Shown one piece after another: positions 42,522-51,461 of a stretch of DNA of 64,000 nucleotides; positions within the stretch are counted from its first letter, which is position 1; each line of letters opens with the position of its first letter. The position numbers and the translations under genes are program-made. The DNA is from Paraburkholderia sp. GTDB lineage: Bacteria; Pseudomonadota; Gammaproteobacteria; Burkholderiales; Burkholderiaceae. Location: positions 372,001 to 436,000 of the forward strand of contig NZ_JAPWKB010000018.1 of the NCBI RefSeq assembly GCF_028283785.1, read 5' to 3'. The notes under the pieces are model-generated. The model worked only from the letters and a program-made list of their open reading frames with translations, did no database searches and was not told the origin of the DNA.

Positions 42522-44513
42522 ATGGTCGATGAACCTGGGTTCGAAACCGCATCGTCATCGGCGCGGGGCGTGGGTTGGACCGGCGCGAAGCGGTCGCCGA
42601 TGGTGGCGATGCTGCTGGGCGTGCTGCTGATCGTCGGCCTGCACGGTGCCGCCCGCGCGGCTACGGTCACTGCGGCCGCTGCTGCCGCTACGCCCGACAG
42701 CGCGTTCCGCTGCACGCCCATAGCGGCGAGCGGCGCCGCACCCGCCGCGCAGGGCGAAGCAATCGAAGCCGATGCGATCGACAGCGACGGCACCCGCCTC
42801 TACGCGCGCGGCGTCACGATTCCACTTGCCATCACCACGCGTCCGACCCGCGACGACACGGTCGTCTGGGAGATCCGCGACAGCTGGAACAAGACCCAGG
42901 CAAGCGGCCGCTTCGACGTGCCGCGCGGCGCCGGCAAGCGCATCCTCAACTGCACGGGCACGCTGGCCGGCTACTTTGCGTTGTCGGCGTCGTATGCGCA
43001 GTCGGGCGGCGAGTTGCCGCAACGTGGCACGCGACCCGCCGGAATCGTCACGTTCGGCGTGCTGCCGCAACTCAATGCCGTGTTGCCGCCGGTGCGTTTT
43101 CCGCAGGCGGATCTGCATCGCTTCGGCGGTCAGGGCACCGCGTATATCGCGCCCGGCCAGCACTGTTGCGGCGGCGACGGACTGCGTCCCGTGTACACCA
43201 ATCTCGGGCTGAGCTGGGCCAACGATCACCGCAACTGGAACGTCGAGGAACCCGACCACGCGAATACCTTCGACCCGGCCAAAAAGCAGCTCGACGCGTA
43301 TTTCCGCACGCCGGACATCATGCGGCTGATCCTCGTCGACGGCATTCCGAAATGGGCCGCGCCGGAAGGGAAGGAAACGCATAGCTACGCACCCGTGTCG
43401 CTCGACGCAATGCGCGAATACATGACGCGCGTGGGCACCGAGTCGGTTCAGGTTCGCACGAAGTATTTCCCCGCGCAGGCGCATAACTACTATCAGGTCA
43501 CATGGGAACCGGACCCGGCGGGCGGCCTGCCGTGGCGAGATACCGACGCGAATTTCGTCGCGATGTATGCGGCGGTCTGGCAGGGACTGCACGCGACGGA
43601 TCGCAGCGCCGTCGTGATGGGACTGACGTATTCGTCGGTTGGCGAAAACGTGAAGTGGCTCAATCATTTCGGACCGCTAGGCATCGGCAAGTATCTCGAC
43701 GGTCTGACGATTCACGGCTACTACGACTTCGGCAACAGCCCGTCGCATCCGCCGGAACGCACGATCGACTCGCCCAATCCGAAGGAAGCGTCCGAAGCGA
43801 TTCCCACCGCGATGCGCGCGCTGCGTCGTCAGATGGCCGAGTATCTGAAGCCCGGCGCAAAGCTGTTCGTCACCGAACTCGGGATCAGCTACGACATCGG
43901 CACCGCGTATGCGCCGCACTATCCGACCGCGGATGTACTCAAGGCGCAAGCGGCCATCGTCGCGCGTGCGCATCTGATGCTGCTCGGCGAAGGCGCCGAT
44001 CTCACCTACGTGTTCTACGCCGCCGACATGCCCGAAAACGTGCCGGGCTACGGCGTCTTTTTCGATCTGACGAACCCGCGCGGCATGTACGGCTCGACCG
44101 CGATCAGCCCGAAACCGGCCGCGCTCGCGGTCGCGGCGATGACACGCGTGATCGATGGCACGAGCACGCTCGGTGCGCTGAAGAATCTGCCGAAGGGCGT
44201 GTTCGGTTATGCGTTCCAGCGGCTCGGCAACGGCAAGGTCGTCACCGCGCTCTGGACCTGGGACGCAGCGAAATGGAACGCGAAAACCGGCTTCGACACC
44301 GACACCACCACGCCGTTGAACCTCAACGTCGATGCGCCCGGCAAGTCGGGCGAGGTTGCCGTGATCGACATGATGGGCAATCCGTCTACCGTCGCGTATC
44401 GCGACGGCGTGCTGTCGTTGCCGGTGTCGGCGAGTCCGGTCTATGTGATCTCGCCGAACCCTACAGTTATGAAAGCTAACGCGACCGCGCCACTCGGATA
44501 TACCGGCCGCTAG
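42522..44513 (+). CDS. secreted or membrane-anchored glycoside hydrolase (clan GH-A-like)
   Basis: A 663-residue protein with an N-terminal signal or anchor segment (SPMVAMLLGVLLIVGLHGAA, near residues 25-45), a beta-sandwich-like region, and a TIM-barrel. Two glutamates fit the clan GH-A acid/base and nucleophile pair: E329 in YQVTWEPDP and E452 in LFVTELGIS. HGYYDFG and the C-terminal sandwich with VAVIDMMGN are typical of the GH39/GH5 neighbourhood. PslG of Pseudomonas, which trims the Psl polysaccharide, is a functional analogue. The ATG at 42522 has CGGAG upstream; a GTG at 42477 would lengthen it by 15 residues. Divergent from the synthesis operon, it probably cuts the EPS made by this locus; substrate not proven. 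Confidence 0.75.
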   Translation: MVDEPGFETASSSARGVGWTGAKRSPMVAMLLGVLLIVGLHGAARAATVTAAAAAATPDSAFRCTPIAASGAAPAAQGEAIEADAIDSDGTRLYARGVTIPLAITTRPTRDDTVVWEIRDSWNKTQASGRFDVPRGAGKRILNCTGTLAGYFALSASYAQSGGELPQRGTRPAGIVTFGVLPQLNAVLPPVRFPQADLHRFGGQGTAYIAPGQHCCGGDGLRPVYTNLGLSWANDHRNWNVEEPDHANTFDPAKKQLDAYFRTPDIMRLILVDGIPKWAAPEGKETHSYAPVSLDAMREYMTRVGTESVQVRTKYFPAQAHNYYQVTWEPDPAGGLPWRDTDANFVAMYAAVWQGLHATDRSAVVMGLTYSSVGENVKWLNHFGPLGIGKYLDGLTIHGYYDFGNSPSHPPERTIDSPNPKEASEAIPTAMRALRRQMAEYLKPGAKLFVTELGISYDIGTAYAPHYPTADVLKAQAAIVARAHLMLLGEGADLTYVFYAADMPENVPGYGVFFDLTNPRGMYGSTAISPKPAALAVAAMTRVIDGTSTLGALKNLPKGVFGYAFQRLGNGKVVTALWTWDAAKWNAKTGFDTDTTTPLNLNVDAPGKSGEVAVIDMMGNPSTVAYRDGVLSLPVSASPVYVISPNPTVMKANATAPLGYTGR

Positions 44514-44716
44514 CGTGCGCTTTCGTAAGACCGTGGTGCATCCGATGCGTCGCAACGGAGCGGCTTAAACGTGCGGACCGAAAAAAAATGCCCGTCTCTC
44601 AGACGAATGGCTTGCGGTGGCGAGACTTCGGCGATTTTCGCCAGTGCGCAGTGCCGCGTGCGAGCCTAGACTCGTTGAACTTTCCAGTTAAGCACGCGCT
44701 ACGCGACCCCACTCCA

Positions 44717-45169
44717 ATGCTCAATGCGCCCGATTTTCTCGACGTCGTTCGCATGACACCGCTGGTGTCCATCGATCTGATCGTATGGGACACAGCCGGG
44801 CGGGTGTTGCTCGGACGACGTCGCAACCGGCCCGCGCTCGGCACCTGGTTCGTACCCGGCGGACGCATCCGCAAAGGCGAGCGACTCGACGAAGCGTTCA
44901 CGCGCATCGTCGATGCGGAGTTGGGCATCGCCAGCATGGAACGATCCGCCGCGCGCTTCGGCGGTTTGTTCGAACACCTCTATAGCGACAACTTCGCCGC
45001 CCAGGAAGAGATCACCACGCACTACATCGTGCTCGCGTATGCACTGTCGCTCGCCAGCACGGCATCCGTCGGCCGCTTCGATCAGCACAGCGAATATGCA
45101 TGGCTTGCGCCGGAAGAGCTGCTCGCCCGCGACGACGTCCACGAAAACGCCAAGGCGTATTTCCGCTAG
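44717..45169 (+). CDS. gmm: GDP-mannose mannosyl hydrolase (Nudix family)
   Basis: A 150-residue Nudix-fold hydrolase. The box at about 48-71 (GGRIRKGERLDEAFTRI then VDAELG) has the altered form of GDP-mannose mannosyl hydrolases (Gmm/WcaH), which lack the usual R-E-x-x-E-E glutamates. They release GDP and mannose rather than cutting the pyrophosphate. The segment before it, LLGRRRNRPALGTWFVPGG, is also typical. Its presence beside gmd and fcl copies the colanic acid cluster, where gmm follows fcl. Role: control of the GDP-mannose pool. The ATG at 44717 gives the family length; the longer frame from 44588 is not supported. Confidence 0.88.
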   Translation: MLNAPDFLDVVRMTPLVSIDLIVWDTAGRVLLGRRRNRPALGTWFVPGGRIRKGERLDEAFTRIVDAELGIASMERSAARFGGLFEHLYSDNFAAQEEITTHYIVLAYALSLASTASVGRFDQHSEYAWLAPEELLARDDVHENAKAYFR

Positions 45170-45195
45170 CGCCTCACAAGCGAAGGGAGACCTCA

Positions 45196-46254
45196 ATGCA
45201 AGAGAAGAATGTGATGATCCGGAGTCGCGCCAAGTCGCCGGTCGCTCATGGCAATCCGGCCGGCATTGTGCGTGCCGCCAAACGGATCGGGATCCTGGTG
45301 TTCGACGGCTTCCCACTCAGCGACGTCAGCTCGATTGCCGAAGCGTTTCGCCTTGCCAACGAGGCGCACGTCGCACAGACCGGCGCGGATGTTCCGTATT
45401 CGGTGGTGATGTTGTCCGAGCACGGCGGCAGCGTCGCGAGCCAGTGTTCGTTGCAGGTCTGGACCGACAGCCTGAACGGTCCGCTGCTCGGCGGCTTCGA
45501 CACGCTGTTTATCGCCGGCGGTCCGGGTGCGGCGCGCGCCAGATTCAACAGCACATTCCTCGGACGCCTGCGCGCGATCGCGCCGCAAGTCGGCATCGTG
45601 AAAGCGCTCGGCGAAGGACGCGCGTTGCTGGCGGCAGCGGATCTGTCGGTGGGACGCGGCAGTATCACGACCGCGTCGGTGCGCAGCACGCAATGGCGCG
45701 CATTACCGGGTGATTACGCGAACACCGCGATCGATTCGCCGCGCGGACCGATCGTCGCGGCGCTGACGGTGATTCGCCGCGATCACGGCACGTCGATGGC
45801 GCAACTGATCTCCGAACGCTCCGCGCCGGGAGCATGGCGGCGCCTCGGCGTGATGCTCGACGATGCGGAATCGGACGCGTTGAGCGGACGCATCAACACG
45901 GCCGCATCGTGGTTGCGTTCGAACTACGGCAAGCTGATTTCCGTCAGCGACGCCGCGCAGGTCGCGCAGATGAGCGAGCGCAGTTTTCTCCGACGCTTCA
46001 AGACGCAGATGGGTCTGACGCCGTCGGAATATCTATTGCGTGCACGACTCGACGCGAGTTGCCTGCTGCTGACCGGCACCGATCTCCCGATCGATGCGAT
46101 CGCGCGCCGCTGCGGCATGCGCAGCGGCGACGGTCTCGCGAAAATCTTCCGCCGGCGTCTGTCGATCTCGCCGACGCGTTATCGCACCGCGAATCGCAAC
46201 AGCAAGAACGCGGCAGCCGACGAACGCGAGCACGCCGACGCAACTGCTGCATGA
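45196..46254 (+). CDS. second GATase1-like / AraC-family transcriptional regulator
   Basis: A 352-residue paralogue of the regulator at 40801-41793: N-terminal DJ-1/PfpI-like domain (RIGILVFDGFPLSDVSSIAEAF), C-terminal AraC double HTH (ISVSDAAQVAQMSERSFLRRF, then TPSEYLLRARL, then GDGLAKIFRRRL). The catalytic Cys elbow is replaced here as well (V-K-A-L-G-E-G). Tail residues 325-352 are charged and Ala-rich. The ATG at 45196 has GGGAGACCTC in front. It lies 26 nt after gmm on the plus strand, probably in one unit with it. Likely regulator of the EPS or hydrolase genes; target inferred from context only. Confidence 0.85.
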   Translation: MQEKNVMIRSRAKSPVAHGNPAGIVRAAKRIGILVFDGFPLSDVSSIAEAFRLANEAHVAQTGADVPYSVVMLSEHGGSVASQCSLQVWTDSLNGPLLGGFDTLFIAGGPGAARARFNSTFLGRLRAIAPQVGIVKALGEGRALLAAADLSVGRGSITTASVRSTQWRALPGDYANTAIDSPRGPIVAALTVIRRDHGTSMAQLISERSAPGAWRRLGVMLDDAESDALSGRINTAASWLRSNYGKLISVSDAAQVAQMSERSFLRRFKTQMGLTPSEYLLRARLDASCLLLTGTDLPIDAIARRCGMRSGDGLAKIFRRRLSISPTRYRTANRNSKNAAADEREHADATAA

Positions 46255-46438
46255 AGATGAGATGACGCGCGGCGTGCGTCACGGATAACTGGCACGCCTT
46301 GCCTGACCGCCCGGCGCGACGCCCGCACGTAAGCGTCGCGCCAAAAACTTCCGGCGACAGCGATGTCGATTCGGCGCACACTCGATGGCGACGCCCGGCC
46401 AATTCGACGGGCGCACACACGCAACCGGGAGTCACCGT

Positions 46439-46582
46439 ATGGCAAAAGGTCAGATGCGCAGCAATCGCGAAACAAAGAAACCGAAACAGGCCAACAAGAA
46501 ATCGCCGGCGCCTGTCACGCCGTCGGGCGCGCAACCCATTCGGGTAACGCCGTCCTCAACCGCCACGCCGAAAAAGCATTGA
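46439..46582 (+). CDS. small basic conserved-type hypothetical protein
   Basis: A 47-residue, highly basic protein starting MAKGQMRSNRETKKPKQ, with about a quarter Lys/Arg and a Pro/Thr/Ser-rich second half. Such short Lys-rich proteins are common in Burkholderiaceae, to my recollection; function unknown. It has no membrane segment. It may bind nucleic acid; this is only a guess from charge. Confidence 0.6.
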   Translation: MAKGQMRSNRETKKPKQANKKSPAPVTPSGAQPIRVTPSSTATPKKH

Positions 46583-46855
46583 CGCAATCGGCGAGATCGC
46601 GCGCGGCCGTCCGGCTCGCGCGCGTCCTGAATGCACTTCGTCTTCGTTCTCGTCCTCGTTCGAATCCCACTTCCGCTTCCGCTGCGGCCGTCGTGAAGGT
46701 CTGGGAAAGGCGCACGCCATTTCCGGATACCGACGCAACCGCGCCACTTTTGCGACAATAGCGCCTTTGTCACGCCAGTCTCTGTGCGTGCTTCGCGGCG
46801 TTTGCCGCCGGAACACGCGGTTCGCAACCTCCATCGACCGTTCGCGGTCCGCTTC

Positions 46856-47644
46856 ATGGCCCTTCCCCATCTGAATCTGCTGTACTCGCTGTCCGGTCTG
46901 TTCGTCGGCTTCCTGGTCGGGCTGACGGGTGTTGGCGGCGGCTCGCTGATGACGCCGATCCTCGTGCTGCTGTTCAACGTCCATCCGGCCACTGCCGTCG
47001 GCACCGACCTGCTGTACGCGGCCGCGACCAAGGCGACCGGCACGCTGGTTCACGGTCTGAAAGGTTCGGTGGATTGGGGCGTGACGCTGCGGCTCGCGGC
47101 CGGCAGCGTGCCCGCCGCGACCATCACGCTGATCCTGCTGCATCGCTATGGGATGGATACGCCGGGCGCGAGCCGTCTGATCCAGGTCGTGCTCGGCGCG
47201 GCCCTGCTGATCACCGCGGTCGCACTGATCTTTCGCCCGAAGCTCGCGGCGCTGGCCGCGCGGCGCGCGAGCGCGCAAAGCCATGCGCGCACGCTCGGCC
47301 TGACGATTCTGACCGGTGCGGTGCTCGGTGTGCTGGTGTCGCTGACGTCGGTGGGTGCGGGCGCGATCGGCGTGACGGTGCTGCTTTTGCTGTATCCGCT
47401 GCTGCCGACCACCCGTATCGTCGGCTCGGACATCGCACACGCGGTGCCGCTGACGCTGCTGGCGGGCGCCGGCCACTGGCTGCTCGGTTCGATCGACTGG
47501 GCGATGTTGCTGTCGTTGCTGGTCGGCTCGCTGCCGGGCATCGCGATCGGCAGCTATCTGTCGTCGCGCGCGCCGGATGCGCTGCTGCGCAACCTGCTCG
47601 CCGCGACACTCACGCTGGTGGGCGTGCGACTGGTGCTGGCCTGA
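46856..47644 (+). CDS. TSUP-family (TauE/SafE) membrane permease
   Basis: A 262-residue membrane protein with about eight hydrophobic segments in two repeats. Each repeat begins with a family motif: GFLVGLTGVGGGSLMTPIL near residue 17 and VLGVLVSLTSVGAGAIGVTVL near 160. TSUP proteins export or import small sulfur-containing anions such as sulfite or sulfoacetate; the substrate here is not known. The ATG at 46856 is the start of the first membrane segment; a longer frame to 46784 adds an Arg-rich, unlikely N-terminus. Confidence 0.87.
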   Translation: MALPHLNLLYSLSGLFVGFLVGLTGVGGGSLMTPILVLLFNVHPATAVGTDLLYAAATKATGTLVHGLKGSVDWGVTLRLAAGSVPAATITLILLHRYGMDTPGASRLIQVVLGAALLITAVALIFRPKLAALAARRASAQSHARTLGLTILTGAVLGVLVSLTSVGAGAIGVTVLLLLYPLLPTTRIVGSDIAHAVPLTLLAGAGHWLLGSIDWAMLLSLLVGSLPGIAIGSYLSSRAPDALLRNLLAATLTLVGVRLVLA

Positions 47645-47662
47645 ACGGAACCTGCGGGCGCG

Positions 47663-47917
47663 TTACTTGAAGAACCGGCAGGTCAGATCGTTTTCGAACT
47701 GCCGGACCCAGTGCCCCGCCGAATCCAGCCGGTACGACTGCGCCCAGCCGCCACGCCGCACCGTCACGAGCCGCGCGCAATGAGCGATATCGTCCGGATC
47801 GGGACATCCGGTGACTTCGAAGTGGGCCGGCGCAAAACCGTGCCGCGCGCACACCAGTTCGAAGGCGGCCCGTTCGCCGATCGGCAGATCGGTGTAGTCC
47901 TGCAGCGTCGTGTTCAT
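47663..47917 (-). CDS. hypothetical protein, 84 residues
   Basis: A small soluble protein with two Cys pairs in its middle (ELVCARHGF, then TGCPDPDDIAHCARLV), Trp-rich towards the C-terminus and ending in CRFFK. The ATG at 47917 has GGGAG eight nt upstream. No family recognised. Cys and His spacing might bind a metal, but this is not a known motif. It converges with the TSUP gene (18-nt gap). Confidence 0.6.
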   Translation of the reverse strand: MNTTLQDYTDLPIGERAAFELVCARHGFAPAHFEVTGCPDPDDIAHCARLVTVRRGGWAQSYRLDSAGHWVRQFENDLTCRFFK

Positions 47918-48276
47918 ATCGTTGACTCCCGTGCATAACCTCACAGTACGCCTGCCAATACGAAAATTGTGTGTCATGGCGCACGGGTTTTTGCGAGCCT
48001 CGACCGGATCGGTCATCGCCGGCCAGCAAGCGCGTCCGCCGCGCGTGAATACGCGTCACGCTACGCGCGTCAGCGGAAAATAAATCGAAAAAAAACGGGC
48101 TCCGGCGATTTCGCCGGAGCCCGTTTTCGTCGCCGCGACACATTCATCGCACGGAAATCGCCCGCGCCGGATAGACGCACAGCGATCCACCGCGCGTCCA
48201 CGTGCCGCGCTTCGTCACGCAAGCGTGCACCGCGGACACCGCGGAACCTCGATCCGCCGTGTCCGCGAAGCAGCGC
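47918..48276. other. intergenic region containing the BON gene terminator
   Basis: About 360 nt between two minus-strand genes. It holds the strong hairpin at 48092-48127. No other gene supported. Confidence 0.4.
48092..48127 (-). terminator. intrinsic terminator of the BON-domain gene
   Basis: A 17-bp perfect stem (arms beginning AAAACGGGCTCCGGCGA) with a very short loop. Read on the minus strand it ends in a long T-run (eight T). It lies about 150 nt after the stop of the BON-domain gene. Confidence 0.92.
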
Positions 48277-48621
48277 TTACTGTTGCACCACCGAGAGCTT
48301 GTTGCTCACCGACGTGACGCCTGCGACGCCCTTGGCGGCCGTGCCGGCTGCGTCGATCTGGCCTTGGTCCGGCACCGAGCCGGTCAGCGAAACCGCGCCG
48401 CCGCGTGCGCGCACGACGATGTTCGACACGTCGACGCCGGGCGTCTTGCCGATCGCCGCGCGGACCTTGCGGCCGAGCTGGCTGTTAGCCTTCTTGCCGG
48501 CTTTCGCGCTCGTTGCCGGCGCTGCCATCGTGCCGGCATCGCTTGCCTGTGCATACACGTTGCAAGCAACGACCATTGCCACCACACCACCCAGCGCCTT
48601 CAAAAAACCGACCGATTTCAT
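48277..48621 (-). CDS. BON-domain periplasmic protein
   Basis: A 114-residue exported protein. The signal peptide (KSVGFLKALGGVVAMVVACNVYA) ends either after AYA-type cleavage near residue 24 or at Cys20 as a lipoprotein (VVAC); the sequence allows both. The BON domain covers about 50-112, with VDVSNIVVRARGGAVSLTGSV and the conserved Gly followed by VTSVSNKL. BON domains bind phospholipid membranes, and OsmY is a relative. The ATG at 48621 has GGAGAAAAGC upstream. Confidence 0.88.
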   Translation of the reverse strand: MKSVGFLKALGGVVAMVVACNVYAQASDAGTMAAPATSAKAGKKANSQLGRKVRAAIGKTPGVDVSNIVVRARGGAVSLTGSVPDQGQIDAAGTAAKGVAGVTSVSNKLSVVQQ

Positions 48622-49131
48622 GCTTTTCTCCTTTTACTTCGGTTTGGACCGCATCTCACTGCGGCTTCGTTACGACTTCCGGCGGCCTGGCGCCACGCGC
48701 GCGCGATCACGCGCCTGGCGACGCGCGCGAGCGAATACGCGCGGCGATCCAACGGCCGATATGGCTTTGACGGTGTGCGAGAGGCGAGAGAAGCCGGCTG
48801 CCGTGAACCGTGCGTTCAGGCGGGCCGAACTGCCGCGAAGTCCGCCAGCGCGCCCGGTTCTGCTTTGTCGTGCCGGGTCGCGCTGCGCAAACGCTTGAAT
48901 CGCAGCAGCGATGCACAATTTAATCTAGCCGCGCGAGAAGCGCAAAGGGTTTAGTCAGCATCGCGCACCAGCGCCCATCGTGGCCGCGCGCCGCCACGGC
49001 ATGAGGCGCCGCCGCCTGTCTTTCACGATTTGTTACTGGTTTATGAATTCCGGGCGCGGCGCGCTCATGTACCATCGGCGCGAGCCATTGGTCGTCTCCA
49101 CCGCATCCGTTCGCATCCGCCCCGTCATCCG
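48622..49131. other. divergent intergenic region BON gene / TAXI receptor
   Basis: About 510 nt between divergent genes. Short Arg-rich frames occur on the minus strand but look like chance frames of GC-rich DNA. No RNA gene, repeat or clear promoter identified. Confidence 0.4.
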
Positions 49132-50673
49132 ATGAAGCCCCTGTCCGGCCGCAAACCTCCTCGCCTCGTCGCCCGTTTCGTGGCGATCTCCTGGCGCGAC
49201 CTGGCGGTCTCGTTCGGTCCGATCCTGCTGGTCAGCGCCGCCGCGATCTACCTCGCGGTGCGGCTGATCCAGCCCGCGCCGCCCAGTACGCTGACGATGA
49301 GCGCCGGACCGGTCGGCAGTACGTTTTGGAATGCGGCGCAAAAGTACAAGGAGATCCTCGCGCGCAACCGGATCACGCTGGTCGTGCTGCCGTCCGAAGG
49401 CTCGCTCGACAACCTGAAGCGGCTCGCCGATCCGCACGGCAACGTCGATGTCGGTTTCGTGCAGGACGGCATCGCGCCGACGCAATCGCGGCAGGATCTG
49501 ATTTCGCTCGGCAGCGTGTCGTATGTGCCGCTGGCGATCTTCTACCGCAGCCGGCCGGAATCCGTGGATCAGCCGGGTGGTTCGGCTGGTTCGTCCGGTC
49601 AGTCCGGATCATCCGGCAAGGCCACGCCGCGCGGCCGGAAAAGCGCCGGCAACGCGCCTGGCGGCGAAACCCGGCCGCACATCGTCACGCGATTGTCCGA
49701 ATTCAAAGGCTTGCGTCTTGCGATCGGCGCGGAAGGCAGCGGCACGCGCGACCTCGCGCTGGCCTTGCTGAAAGCGAACGGCATCGAACCCGGCGGCCCG
49801 ACCACGCTGTTGCCGCTGTCCGGCGACGAAGCCGCGCAGGCGCTGACCACCGGCAAGGTGGACGCCGCGTTTCTCGCCGGCGATTCCGCGCAGCCGCCGG
49901 TGATGGGCAAGCTGTACCGGACGCCCGGCGTGCAGTTCTACAACTTCACGCAAGCCGACGCCTACTCGCGCCGCTTTCCGTATCTGACGGAAATCACGTT
50001 GCCGATGGGCGCATTCGACCTCGGCCGCAACCTGCCGTCGAACACGATCCATATGGTTGCGCCGACCACCGAACTGGTCGCGCGCGATTCGCTGCATCCC
50101 GCGCTGTCGGATCTGATGATCGAAGCCGCGAAGGAAGTGCACGGCAAGGCAAACGTGATGCAGCGCGCCAACGAATTCCCCGCGCCGCTCGCGCACGATT
50201 TCCCGATCGGCGACGACGCCGCGCGCTACTACAAGTCGGGCAAGGGCTTTCTGTATCGCGTGCTGCCGTTCTGGCTCGCCAGTCTCGCGGATCGCCTGCT
50301 GGTGGTGCTGGTGCCGATCGTCGTGGTGCTGATTCCGGGTTTGCGGCTGGTGCCGTCGCTGTACGCATGGCGGGTGAAATCGCGGATCTACCGCTGGTAC
50401 GGCGCGCTGATCGCGATCGAGCGCGGCGCGCTCAGCGAACATTCGCCGGAAGAACGGCGCACGCTGATCGAGAAGCTCGACGCCATCGAGGAATCCGTCA
50501 ACGGTCTGAAGATGCCGCTGGCGTACGCCGATCAGTTCTACGTGCTGCGCGAGCATATCGGCTTCGTCCGCGAACGGCTGATGCATAGCCGCGACGCTCC
50601 GACCGCTGCGGAAACGGCCTCGGCCTCGCCCGATACCGCGCCGCCGCTCAATCCCGCCCCGCGCGATGCGTGA
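49132..50673 (+). CDS. membrane-anchored TAXI-family solute receptor
   Basis: A 513-residue protein. An N-terminal membrane segment (VSFGPILLVSAAAIYLAVRL, about 26-46) anchors a TAXI/NMT1-like binding domain: LTMSAGPVGSTFWNAAQKYKEIL, VGFVQDGIAP, LRLAIGAEGSGTRDLALALL and VDAAFLAGDSA (quoted separately). A second membrane segment (LLVVLVPIVVVLIPGLRLV, about 383-403) leads to a helical C-terminal domain. The usual TAXI receptor is a free periplasmic protein; here it is held at both ends. A Gly/Ser-rich insert (about 145-180) is unusual. No TRAP permease genes are adjacent, so ligand and partner are unknown. Confidence 0.8.
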   Translation: MKPLSGRKPPRLVARFVAISWRDLAVSFGPILLVSAAAIYLAVRLIQPAPPSTLTMSAGPVGSTFWNAAQKYKEILARNRITLVVLPSEGSLDNLKRLADPHGNVDVGFVQDGIAPTQSRQDLISLGSVSYVPLAIFYRSRPESVDQPGGSAGSSGQSGSSGKATPRGRKSAGNAPGGETRPHIVTRLSEFKGLRLAIGAEGSGTRDLALALLKANGIEPGGPTTLLPLSGDEAAQALTTGKVDAAFLAGDSAQPPVMGKLYRTPGVQFYNFTQADAYSRRFPYLTEITLPMGAFDLGRNLPSNTIHMVAPTTELVARDSLHPALSDLMIEAAKEVHGKANVMQRANEFPAPLAHDFPIGDDAARYYKSGKGFLYRVLPFWLASLADRLLVVLVPIVVVLIPGLRLVPSLYAWRVKSRIYRWYGALIAIERGALSEHSPEERRTLIEKLDAIEESVNGLKMPLAYADQFYVLREHIGFVRERLMHSRDAPTAAETASASPDTAPPLNPAPRDA

Positions 50674-50787
50674 TCGCCGCCTGCGCAATACCTGGGATGC
50701 GCGCCGCTCCGGCTCCGCGTAAGATCACCACACATCCGGCGGTTTAGCAGAATCGCGACCGCCCGACAGGCAATCCCGGAGACATTT

Positions 50788-51432
50788 ATGACCGATGGCA
50801 TCGACGCCACGCAACCGTTGTGGTTTTACGATTTCGTTTCGCCGTTCTCGTACCTGCTGCTGGAGCAATACGACAAATGGCCCGCGTTCCCGTTCGTCGC
50901 GACGCCGGTGTCCGTCAACGAACTGGTCGAGCGCTGGTCGCAGCGCCCCGCTTACGGCGTGCCGTCCAAGCGCACGTTCACGTATCGTCACGCGCTGTTT
51001 CGCGCGGAACAACTGGGCATTCCGTACCGGATGCCGCCCGTGCATCCGTTCGACTCGACCGGCCCGATGCTGCTGGCCATCGCCGCGGGCGGCGACATCA
51101 ACGTGACGCGCGAAATTTTCCGTTTCATCTGGCGCGAAGGCCGTGATCCGTCCACCCCCGAAGCGTTTGCGGAACTGTGCGAACGCGTCGGTTTGCCCGA
51201 CGGTCCGGCGCTGATCCAGCGCGCCGACATCAAGGAAAAGTTGCGCCGCAATACCGAAGACGCGTTGGACCTCGGCGTATTCGGCGTGCCGACGTTCTGG
51301 ATGAACCGGCAACTGTTCTGGGGCGAAGACGCATTGCCGATGGTGCTGTACTGCGCGCGCACGCCGAACTGGCTCGACTCGAAAGAAGTCAGGCGCATCA
51401 GCACGCTGCCGTCGGGTCTTGCGGAAGATTGA
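50788..51432 (+). CDS. DsbA-family / 2-hydroxychromene-2-carboxylate isomerase-like protein
   Basis: A 214-residue thioredoxin-fold protein of the GST-kappa/HCCA isomerase group. The active-site serine pattern SPFSYL at 18-23 replaces CxxC, and GVFGVPTFWMNRQLFWGED is the family cis-Pro segment. Members act with glutathione on aromatic degradation intermediates; no such pathway genes are next to it. The ATG at 50788 has GGAG eight nt before it. A terminator follows. Confidence 0.88.
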   Translation: MTDGIDATQPLWFYDFVSPFSYLLLEQYDKWPAFPFVATPVSVNELVERWSQRPAYGVPSKRTFTYRHALFRAEQLGIPYRMPPVHPFDSTGPMLLAIAAGGDINVTREIFRFIWREGRDPSTPEAFAELCERVGLPDGPALIQRADIKEKLRRNTEDALDLGVFGVPTFWMNRQLFWGEDALPMVLYCARTPNWLDSKEVRRISTLPSGLAED

Positions 51433-51461
51433 CCCGGCGCTGAACTACGCTGACAACACGC

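Noticed and set aside
48670..48918. Short minus-strand frames before the TAXI receptor gene
   Set aside because: Arg/Ala-rich products without ribosome site or conserved pattern; most likely chance frames.
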